This document shows, one piece after another, positions 23,313 through 29,031 of a stretch of 29,031 nucleotides of DNA. Position 1 is the first letter of the stretch. Each line of letters opens with the position of its first letter. The notes beneath the pieces were generated by a model, which made no database searches, had not been told where the DNA came from, and saw nothing but the letters and a program-made list of their open reading frames with translations. The position numbers were made by a program, and so were the translations under genes. The DNA is taken from NCBI GenBank assembly GCA_045595725.1, contig JAZOAY010000105.1, positions 1-29,031 of the forward strand. Reading direction: 5' to 3'. The stretch is from SIG575 sp045595725. Lineage in GTDB: Bacteria; Bacillota; Clostridia; Oscillospirales; Acutalibacteraceae.

Positions 23313-23341
23313 ATTATACACTAATTGTCGGTTTATGTCAA
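23313..23341 (-). promoter_or_regulatory. consensus sigma-A promoter of the tarIJ-dnaA-maf operon
   Basis: On the minus strand a perfect TTGACA (23341-23336) and a perfect TATAAT (23318-23313) stand 17 bases apart, with TG directly before the -10 box. It lies in the 71-base gap between the glucanase stop and tarI. No terminator follows the glucanase gene, so some read-through from upstream is possible. Confidence 0.93.
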
Positions 23342-23347
23342 TGAGAA

Positions 23348-25210
23348 TTACTTTTGTTTTCTGAGAATTACTGCACTCATTGCAGGTACTCTGACAAAAT
23401 AAGAGCTACTGTCTGCCCCCATAAGAACTTCTGCTGAGTGCCATTCCTCATGGAGATAATATTCAATATCTGTTTCATTTCTGTTAGCAATTGTGAGAAT
23501 TGACTCTTTTTCGTCTTCTCTCACATATGCAACACATGCCCTCTCACAACTGACAAGTCTGAAGTCACCTTCTCTGAAACAGGAATTATTTCTTCTGATT
23601 TCGCCTAATTTTCTGTAATGTTCAAGAAGTGACATCTCTGCTTTTTCTTCAATAAAACATCCTCTGTTAAAGGGGTCGGCATAACCTTGCATTCCTATTT
23701 CATCACCGTAATAAACAGATGGAATACCGGGCAGAGTGAACTGAACGGTTGAAGCAAGTTTCACAAGCTGAATTCCTCTTTTGTAATTTTCATCGCTGAG
23801 AACCTTTCCTGACTGCCACGACCTTGGTTTATTCACAAGACTTTCACCTGCAAGGGCATTTATAATTCTCATTGTATCATGAGAACCAATGTGGTTCATC
23901 AGCACATCAACTACAGTTTTAGGATAATTTTCAAGAACTGTCATTACAGTTTCACCGAATGAAGAAGTATCCCCTGTTCTTACAAAATGAATTATGGCAT
24001 CTGCAAAGGGATAGTTCATAACGCTGTCAAGCTGTTTCCCAAGAAGATAGCGTCGTCTCACAGAATAACTGACTTTGTTTGATGCATCTTCCCAAACCTC
24101 ACCAAGAACAAGTGCATCTTCTTTTTCAGCTTTTACCGCTTCTCTCAGTCTGTCAAGGAAAATATCGGGCAGTTCATCTGCAACATCAAGTCTCCAACCG
24201 TCTGCACCAAGCCTCATCCATTTTCTCAGAACACCTTTTTCTCCTGTAATAAACTCAAGGAAATCTTCATTTTCTTCAGTAACTTCAGGAAGAATGTTAA
24301 TTCCCCACCAGCATTCGTAATCATCGGGGAAGTCTTTAAATTTGTACCAACTATAATATGGCGAAAATTCCGACTGATATGCACCCTCAGAAGGATAATT
24401 TGAATATTTGTTGAAATAAACGCTGTCGTCACCTGTGTGACTGAAAACACCGTCAAGAATTATTGAAATGCCTTTTTTCTTTGCGTCACTGCATAATTTT
24501 TTGAAATCTTTCTCATCACCGAGCAAAGGGTCAATTGAAAGGTAATCCCCTGTATCGTAACGGTGGTTTGAGTGTGCTTTGAAAATCGGATTGAGATAAA
24601 TGCAATTGACTCCCAAACTCTCAAGGTAATCAAGTTTTTGTCTTATTCCCTCAAGGTCACCGCAAAAAAAGTCGTTGTTAAGTGTAATCCCCTTTTCATC
24701 AGGTTTCCAATAAGGTTCGTTTTCTCTGTCATTTCTCAAAATTCTGTAAGAGGGAATATCTTTTTTTGCTTTCCCTGAGAAAGCAAATCTGTCAGGAAAA
24801 ATCTGATAAATTATTCCTCCCTTGAATTTATGGGGTGCAGAAAAGCCTCTTTCATAAACTGTCATTTGCCAGTCTCTGCCGGGAGTGTTAAGCATGCCGT
24901 AGCCTTCTTTGTTAAGAAGAATGACACTCCTGCCAAACGGAGTGTCATATTCAAAATGATAGAAGTATAAGCCTGCTTTTTCGGGAGTAAAAGTAATTCT
25001 CCACCACTCTTCACCCTCACCCTGCATACATTCCCATTCCATAGAAAGAAGCATCTTTTCACGGCTGAACTCTTCACGTATTGCAAGATATGCTCCGCTG
25101 ACAGAAAAATTTCTGGGCATAACAATTCTGAAAACAACAGGTGTGTTTTCTTCAACTGCACCAAATTTACTTTTATGATAATCTTTTCTTGAATTATAAG
25201 GTATATACAA
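23348..25210 (-). CDS. GH13 alpha-glucanase, neopullulanase/cyclomaltodextrinase type
   Basis: Predicted to hydrolyse alpha-1,4 (and possibly alpha-1,6) links in maltodextrins or cyclodextrins. Residues 1-125 are an N-terminal beta-domain (CBM34-like) and the catalytic barrel begins at GGIIYQIFPDRF near 131. All four family regions are seen: DGVFSHTG at 253-260, GWRLDVADE with nucleophile D342, LGEVWED with acid/base E371, and NHIGSHD with D445. A short C-terminal beta-domain follows. A signal peptide is absent, so it acts in the cytoplasm on imported oligosaccharides. The start codon is TTG with AGGA nine bases upstream; no ATG lies near. It follows a small membrane protein gene by six bases. 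No sugar transporter gene is close. Confidence 0.92.
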   Translation of the reverse strand: MYIPYNSRKDYHKSKFGAVEENTPVVFRIVMPRNFSVSGAYLAIREEFSREKMLLSMEWECMQGEGEEWWRITFTPEKAGLYFYHFEYDTPFGRSVILLNKEGYGMLNTPGRDWQMTVYERGFSAPHKFKGGIIYQIFPDRFAFSGKAKKDIPSYRILRNDRENEPYWKPDEKGITLNNDFFCGDLEGIRQKLDYLESLGVNCIYLNPIFKAHSNHRYDTGDYLSIDPLLGDEKDFKKLCSDAKKKGISIILDGVFSHTGDDSVYFNKYSNYPSEGAYQSEFSPYYSWYKFKDFPDDYECWWGINILPEVTEENEDFLEFITGEKGVLRKWMRLGADGWRLDVADELPDIFLDRLREAVKAEKEDALVLGEVWEDASNKVSYSVRRRYLLGKQLDSVMNYPFADAIIHFVRTGDTSSFGETVMTVLENYPKTVVDVLMNHIGSHDTMRIINALAGESLVNKPRSWQSGKVLSDENYKRGIQLVKLASTVQFTLPGIPSVYYGDEIGMQGYADPFNRGCFIEEKAEMSLLEHYRKLGEIRRNNSCFREGDFRLVSCERACVAYVREDEKESILTIANRNETDIEYYLHEEWHSAEVLMGADSSSYFVRVPAMSAVILRKQK

Positions 25211-25216
25211 ATTGTT

Positions 25217-25459
25217 TCATCCTATCGGCTGATGTGAAATTTCGAGCAACATATATGTTATAAAATACGCAAGTAAAAATAAAACTACTATTCCGAAAAT
25301 TTTAAGTCCCAGTTTTATTTTTCCCTTTGTATCATAGATTTCTGTGTTATCTTTTTCACGCATCTGAGCGTAAAGTGAGCCGGGATAATCTTTTCTGAAA
25401 TCATAAAAACTTTTTCTGTTACTGCCCAAAGGCGGTAGTTTTTCCTTTTTCTTTGCCAT
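25217..25459 (-). CDS. small single-helix membrane protein, unknown function
   Basis: I do not recognise a family. The 80-residue protein starts at 25459, where AAGGAGGG precedes the ATG; the open frame itself reaches 25489. Residues 1-50 are basic and charged (MAKKKEK...), presumably cytoplasmic, and about 52-73 form one hydrophobic helix (GLKIFGIVVLFLLAYFITYM), followed by a short tail. It is co-transcribed with the GH13 gene, six bases downstream. It could anchor a partner to the membrane, but nothing in the sequence shows this. The strong ribosome site and fitting composition support a real gene. Confidence 0.7.
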   Translation of the reverse strand: MAKKKEKLPPLGSNRKSFYDFRKDYPGSLYAQMREKDNTEIYDTKGKIKLGLKIFGIVVLFLLAYFITYMLLEISHQPIG

Positions 25460-25492
25460 GACTATCCCTCCTTGGAAAAATTTTTGCATTGC

Positions 25493-25518
25493 ATACTGCC
25501 TGACCGCAGTATATTATA
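25493..25518. promoter_or_regulatory. divergent promoter region with an inverted repeat
   Basis: Between the small membrane protein gene and mecA lies ATACTGC at 25493-25499 and GCAGTAT at 25506-25512, a perfect 7-base inverted repeat with a six-base gap. It abuts TATAAT on the minus strand (25518-25513) and an overlapping TATTAT (25512-25517) on the plus strand. Convincing -35 boxes are not visible for either. The dyad may be an operator for a dimeric repressor or a short hairpin in the minus-strand leader. Confidence 0.4.
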
Positions 25519-25552
25519 GTAATATGAACATAGGAAAAGAGGTGCCCTCAAA

Positions 25553-26092
25553 GTGAAAATAAATTCACCAAACAAGGCAAAAATTATTGTAGAACTGACC
25601 CGTGACGACATGACAGAGCTTGACATTACATACGAAAGCATGGACTATTCAAACATCGAAACACGACGTGTGATATGGACAATTCTTGACAAAGCACGTC
25701 ACGAACTTCACCGTGACATTGACCCTTCAGGTAAAATGACAATCGAAACCATTCCTCTTGACACGGGAGGATGTGTAATTTTTTTCACCGTAAATGAACA
25801 CTCACAAAGTATAAAGACAGTTCTTGCGCGTGACGAAGATGTTTACGAGTTTGACAGTCTTGACAATGTTATTGACCTGTTTTCTTCAATGAAAGAAGAT
25901 TTTCCCATGGGCAAGTTGTACACTGATAACAAAGGTAAATTCCGCCTGATTACACCTGCCGATGATAGGATAAAAACAAGAATAAAACTTTATGAATATT
26001 CACATCTCTGCCGCGAGAATAAACTCACAGCAGAGATAACAAAAGAACATTGGTCATTGCAAAGCATTAATTTCGGCATTTCTTCTGAGTAA
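25553..26092 (+). CDS. adaptor protein MecA-like (ClpC adaptor)
   Basis: Resembles MecA, the Firmicutes adaptor that delivers substrates to the ClpC/ClpP protease and, in Bacillus, holds competence regulator ComK in check. The N-terminal LTRDDMTELDIT, followed by a region like the MecA substrate-binding domain, and the acidic C-terminal half match the family plan; at 179 residues it is shorter than the roughly 218 of Bacillus MecA, mainly in the linker. The start codon is GTG with AGAGGTG as ribosome site; an ATG alternative nearby is lacking. Its 3' end overlaps the convergent rpe gene by 39 bases. clp genes are not in this window, so the role rests on similarity. Confidence 0.7.
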   Translation: MKINSPNKAKIIVELTRDDMTELDITYESMDYSNIETRRVIWTILDKARHELHRDIDPSGKMTIETIPLDTGGCVIFFTVNEHSQSIKTVLARDEDVYEFDSLDNVIDLFSSMKEDFPMGKLYTDNKGKFRLITPADDRIKTRIKLYEYSHLCRENKLTAEITKEHWSLQSINFGISSE

Positions 26093-26722
26093 AGAAATCG
26101 TATCTTCGTAACTATCTGCACTAAAAACAGAACTGCCTGCAACAATTACATTTGCACCGGCTTCTGACACAATTGCCACAGTTTCCGCATTTATACCACC
26201 GTCAACCTGAATGTCGGTGGTTTTTCCCATACTGCCAAGCTTTTTTCTGAGGGTGACAATTTTATCTGTCATATCGCTCATAAAGCTCTGACCACCGAAG
26301 CCGGGTTCAACCGTCATCACAAGCACCATATCAAGTTCCTCAAGGTACGGAAAAACTGTCTCAATGGGAGTACCCGGTTTTACACTCAGTCCTGCTTTAC
26401 ATGAAAAGGATTTGATTTTTTTGATTGTTTCTTTCACATCGCTTTCACTTTCAACGTGAAAGGTTATGATGTCCGCACCTGCGTTTACAAAATCCTCAAT
26501 ATATTTATGAGGTTCTGAAATCATCAGATGAACGTCAAAAACAATGTCCGTTCTTTTTCTGATTGATTTTATTACAGGTGGCCCGAATGTGATGTTAGGA
26601 ACAAAATGTCCGTCCATCACATCAAGGTGAAGCATATCTGCTCCTGCCTTTGTGATTTTTTCTGCTTCCTCGCCGATTTTTGAAAAATCGCATGAAAGCA
26701 TTGATGGTGAAATTTTAACCAT
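26054..26722 (-). CDS. rpe: ribulose-phosphate 3-epimerase
   Basis: Interconverts ribulose 5-phosphate and xylulose 5-phosphate in the pentose phosphate pathway, as a metal-dependent TIM barrel. KISPSMLSCDF, LHLDVMDGHFVPN with the metal and catalytic residues, HLMISEP, MTVEPGFGGQ and QVDGGIN appear in order. The frame is open to 26854, but AAGGAAG precedes the ATG at 26722, and the extra N-terminus lies inside the preceding gene in another frame; the 222-residue form is normal length. The start is 13 bases after the stop of a membrane protein gene, so it belongs to that transcript. Its product level would also feed ribulose 5-phosphate to TarJ. The 3' end overlaps the mecA-like gene. Confidence 0.95.
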   Translation of the reverse strand: MVKISPSMLSCDFSKIGEEAEKITKAGADMLHLDVMDGHFVPNITFGPPVIKSIRKRTDIVFDVHLMISEPHKYIEDFVNAGADIITFHVESESDVKETIKKIKSFSCKAGLSVKPGTPIETVFPYLEELDMVLVMTVEPGFGGQSFMSDMTDKIVTLRKKLGSMGKTTDIQVDGGINAETVAIVSEAGANVIVAGSSVFSADSYEDTISLLRRNAEINALQ

Positions 26723-26735
26723 TCTTAAAACTTCC

Positions 26736-27425
26736 TTATTTAAGCCACTTAAGTTTGAACATTGCAATACCTGCTGCAACTGCAACAACGATTGTAATGA
26801 ACATAAGTGTACCTGCTCCCATTGATGCATCAATGAACTGAAGAACAAGAACACCTGCTACAACTGCAACAATAACAAGTTTCCAGTATTTTTCAAAATA
26901 ACTTGCTGCCAATGCACCGAAAAGTGCAGGAAGAACAAAGTCAAAAGCAGGTTTGATTGCAGGTGACTGAAGAACTTCCGGTTTTACAAAAATTGAGAAA
27001 ATTATAACACCCGCAGCAATAATTACTGTAGTTACAATTGCAGATACACCGATAGCGATTGTTGAAATAACCTCGCCCTCTTCAGTATTTGCTTTTACTT
27101 TAGCAGTATTCATTGCATTAAGACCTACAGGTAATTTAAGATTTGAAATGTTACCTGTAACGAATGAAAGATATGTACCGCCGGCACCAAGCATGGGAAC
27201 ATAAGCAATAACTTCAACAATTGCAGTCAGCCAATAAAGACCCATAAGTTTGGGAAGAACAATTTTGAGTGCATCAACCTGAGGAAACACATTAAGCTTC
27301 ACACAGATAAGAACAGGAATACTGAGCATCACCAAAACCGCACCGATTGTCCACAGAATACCCCATGTGTGAACTCTGTCAAAGTAATCTTTTTCGCGGG
27401 GACTCATAAACTTTTTATCAGACAT
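26736..27425 (-). CDS. multi-pass membrane protein, partner of the DUF5058 protein
   Basis: I do not know a biochemical function. The 229-residue protein has a soluble, charged N-terminus (SPREKDYFDRVHTWG) followed by about five to six hydrophobic helices (around 22-42, 62-80, 120-145, 162-178, 183-205 and 206-224). The ribosome site GAGGTG lies before the ATG, and only three bases separate it from the DUF5058 gene, so the two are surely co-translated. This pair looks like two membrane subunits of one complex, perhaps a transporter; there is no ATPase or binding-protein gene in the visible part. Glycine and alanine are common in the helices, as in permeases. Confidence 0.72.
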   Translation of the reverse strand: MSDKKFMSPREKDYFDRVHTWGILWTIGAVLVMLSIPVLICVKLNVFPQVDALKIVLPKLMGLYWLTAIVEVIAYVPMLGAGGTYLSFVTGNISNLKLPVGLNAMNTAKVKANTEEGEVISTIAIGVSAIVTTVIIAAGVIIFSIFVKPEVLQSPAIKPAFDFVLPALFGALAASYFEKYWKLVIVAVVAGVLVLQFIDASMGAGTLMFITIVVAVAAGIAMFKLKWLK

Positions 27426-27428
27426 TTT

Positions 27429-28298
27429 TTACACCTCCGCACCAATTTCATACCATGTCATGCCCGAAATTGATTCAGGAAGAACATTCATAAAGAGTAT
27501 TGCCATTGCCATTGCAGCAAACATTGCAATAGGCATTGCAAAAGGTTCAAGTTTTGTAAGTTTGAATTTCTTACACAGAACGCTGAGTATCAACATGAAA
27601 ACCATAGCACAGATAAGAACAAGAATTGAAACAATACCTGCTGAACCTGTGATGTTCTTTACTTTTACGATTTCACCTGCGGCGTCAAGAACGTTGTTGC
27701 CAAGTTCGTCTACAGCATTTGTACTTGCCACTGTCATACCATTGATTTCGCGCGCAACGAAAGCAGAAACAATACCGATGAAAGCACCTGCTGAAATGAC
27801 ATCTCCAAGATTGAGACCTGTTGATTTTGCTGAACTCTTCTGAACTGCAGAACCAACTTTTTTCTGAAGAACCTTACAAACAAAAGGAATCATAAGAAGA
27901 GGAGCAATTGCACCAATTGTCATTGCAACTGCAATTGTTGCAAACTGCTGAGGGTCTTCAACAGCCTTACTGAGAGAAATTCCCCAGAAGTCAAGCGTTG
28001 TCTGTGCTGCAGTTGTTTCGTAAGCCAAGTTACCTATAATACTGAGTCTTATCCACGGAAGGACGATACCAAGTGAATTTGCAAGAGCAAATACAGTTGC
28101 AAGAATTGAAAAAGCGGGAGCAACTGTGAAAAGTGCACTTGATGTTACTGTGTTTTTAAGAGTTGTTTCTGAAATACCCAATTCTTTTGCTCTTTTCCAT
28201 GATTTCACGATAAAGAACACTGACTGAACGATTACGAATACAATAACTGCTGCAGCTATCGCAAACATAATGCCGTCTGATTTAAAATCGCCTGTCAT
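27429..28298 (-). CDS. DUF5058 family multi-pass membrane protein
   Basis: The 289-residue protein has about seven to eight hydrophobic helices and the conserved-looking stretch KSWKRAKELGISETTLKN after the first helix, which I recognise as typical of proteins named DUF5058. Later, PWIRLSIIGNLAYE matches the same family. No function is established for that family; its permease-like topology and pairing with another membrane protein suggest transport. Ribosome site GAGGTGG lies eight bases before the ATG. It follows a further small membrane protein gene by 20 bases. A soluble enzyme gene upstream (partly in the window) may encode the substrate-handling partner, but this is not shown by the sequence here. 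Confidence 0.75.
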   Translation of the reverse strand: MTGDFKSDGIMFAIAAAVIVFVIVQSVFFIVKSWKRAKELGISETTLKNTVTSSALFTVAPAFSILATVFALANSLGIVLPWIRLSIIGNLAYETTAAQTTLDFWGISLSKAVEDPQQFATIAVAMTIGAIAPLLMIPFVCKVLQKKVGSAVQKSSAKSTGLNLGDVISAGAFIGIVSAFVAREINGMTVASTNAVDELGNNVLDAAGEIVKVKNITGSAGIVSILVLICAMVFMLILSVLCKKFKLTKLEPFAMPIAMFAAMAMAILFMNVLPESISGMTWYEIGAEV

Positions 28299-28318
28299 TT
28301 TTCCACCTCATTTAATTT

Positions 28319-28837
28319 TTATAAAAGAAGCATTGCTGCTCCGAGTAAACAATTTGTTACAAATGTAACACCCCAAGTTTCAGTAAAGGAACCTACATAC
28401 ATTATAGCTGCTGCAGGATAAAGTATAACTTTTGCACCTTTTTTCATACCCTTAAACTTTTCCCACATCATGAGGCCATCCTCAACTGAGGGGAACATAT
28501 TTGAAAAAGCACCGATAGCAACATAAAGATAAAAAATGCTGAAAAATCTGAGAACAGGACTTGCAACATCAAGATAGAACAGGTTTATTACCGCAGGAAC
28601 TGCGAAAATAGCACCTATTAAGAACAGCATAAATCCTGTAATAAAACAGAACCAAAAGCTTTTTGCTGCCGTGGGGAAGGGTTCGTGTTCAATGTGCCCT
28701 GCCATTTCACCTGACTGAAAAATCTTTTTGCTTTCAACGGGACATCCCATACATTTACAAACAAGCTGTTCATAAAAACCTTTCAGAAATGCTGCGGGAA
28801 AGGTAAGGATTTTTACTATCATATTAAGAACTCTCAT
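28319..28837 (-). CDS. small multi-pass membrane protein, unknown function
   Basis: I do not recognise a named family. The 172-residue protein starts with a basic amphipathic segment and a cysteine cluster (CKCMGCP, near residues 27-33) that could bind metal. HIEHEP follows near residue 48, another possible metal ligand set. Then come about four hydrophobic helices (around 60-88, 92-112, 134-152, 156-172). The ATG overlaps the stop of the upstream gene as ATGA, and GGGGAGG inside that gene is the ribosome site, so translation is coupled. The operon context suggests a membrane accessory to the DUF5058 pair. Confidence 0.7.
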   Translation of the reverse strand: MRVLNMIVKILTFPAAFLKGFYEQLVCKCMGCPVESKKIFQSGEMAGHIEHEPFPTAAKSFWFCFITGFMLFLIGAIFAVPAVINLFYLDVASPVLRFFSIFYLYVAIGAFSNMFPSVEDGLMMWEKFKGMKKGAKVILYPAAAIMYVGSFTETWGVTFVTNCLLGAAMLLL

Positions 28838-29031
28838 TGCCAGTCAACCTCCCCATTCATAAATACATCTTCAAGTGTTTTCTTACCATCCATAATCGCC
28901 TGAACGTTGTCTGAAACTTTAAGTCCGTAATATGCACCGTAATAAGAAATTGTAGCCAGACCCTGGTCGTACATTTCATCAACGCTATCGTAAATTTTCT
29001 CTCCGTCACCGTTTTCTGTAGGTTCTGTACC
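28834..29031 (-). CDS. C-terminal end of an unidentified protein, cut by the window edge
   Basis: An open frame enters from the right edge and ends in TGA at 28836-28834, giving 65 residues. It is acidic, with tyrosines and aspartates (YDSVDEMYDQG, SYYGAYYG) and ends EVDWQ. The stop overlaps the ATG of the next gene, which supports it as the real upstream member of this operon. The visible part is too short and undistinctive for a family call. Note that it is absent from lists requiring a start codon because its start lies outside the window. Confidence 0.6.
   Translation of the reverse strand, partial: GTEPTENGDGEKIYDSVDEMYDQGLATISYYGAYYGLKVSDNVQAIMDGKKTLEDVFMNGEVDWQ

Noticed and set aside
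26723..26854. A 44-residue N-terminal extension of rpe
   Set aside because: It reads through the end of the membrane protein gene in another frame, and the family-typical start MVKISPS has its own ribosome site.
1..29031. CRISPR arrays, tRNA or rRNA genes, prophage or integrase genes
   Set aside because: No regularly spaced direct repeats, cloverleaf-like segments, ribosomal RNA sequence or phage-type proteins were seen when reading both strands by eye.

Overview
The window looks like a chromosomal segment of a low-to-moderate GC, Gram-positive anaerobe of the class Clostridia, probably a gut-type Oscillospirales/Eubacteriales lineage. The basis is strong AGGAGG-type ribosome sites, sigma-A promoters with 17-base spacers, a pyruvate formate-lyase under a ZTP (pfl-motif) riboswitch, ribitol-phosphate wall-polymer genes, a MecA-like adaptor and typical Firmicutes heterodimeric ABC exporters. 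No tRNA, rRNA, CRISPR array, phage gene or transposase is visible. This lineage call is inference from gene content, not a database result.

Layout. 1-1003: a predicted secreted or anchored alkaline-phosphatase-superfamily phosphodiesterase. 1004-1558: noncoding, with a terminator, a 243-base MITE-like inverted-repeat element, a second hairpin block and a promoter. 1559-8786: seven tightly spaced plus-strand genes (TIM-barrel isomerase, Gfo/Idh/MocA dehydrogenase, sugar nucleotidyltransferase, PHP phosphoesterase, second TIM-barrel isomerase, PfkB sugar kinase, NAT_N/GNAT_C acyltransferase-like protein). They form one operon without transporter, hydrolase or regulator and are the best candidate here for an undescribed pathway. 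8818-11946: promoter, ZTP riboswitch with overlapping terminator, then pflB and pflA. 11951-12886: patatin-like lipase on the minus strand. 13001-16566: heterodimeric ABC exporter with one degenerate ATP site.

16608-23276 (minus strand, listed in transcription order): tarI, tarJ and a TarB/TarF/TarL-like polymerase overlap directly into dnaA and then maf, all behind a consensus promoter. A second promoter with an unusual interleaved-hairpin leader then drives mgtC and an endonuclease/exonuclease/phosphatase-family gene. The placement of dnaA, away from dnaN and inside a wall-polymer operon, is the most unusual chromosomal feature. 23348-25459 (minus): a small one-helix membrane protein and a cytoplasmic GH13 alpha-glucanase. 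25553-26092 (plus): MecA-like adaptor, overlapping tail-to-tail with rpe. 26054-29031 (minus): a cut-off gene, a small membrane protein, a DUF5058 family protein, a further multi-pass protein and rpe, in one run.

Together the genes cover sugar-phosphate and nucleotide-sugar chemistry, mixed-acid fermentation and C1 supply, wall-polymer precursor synthesis, replication initiation and export. Several starts were moved inward from the longest reading frame because a ribosome site, and in one case a whole promoter, lies inside the apparent N-terminus.
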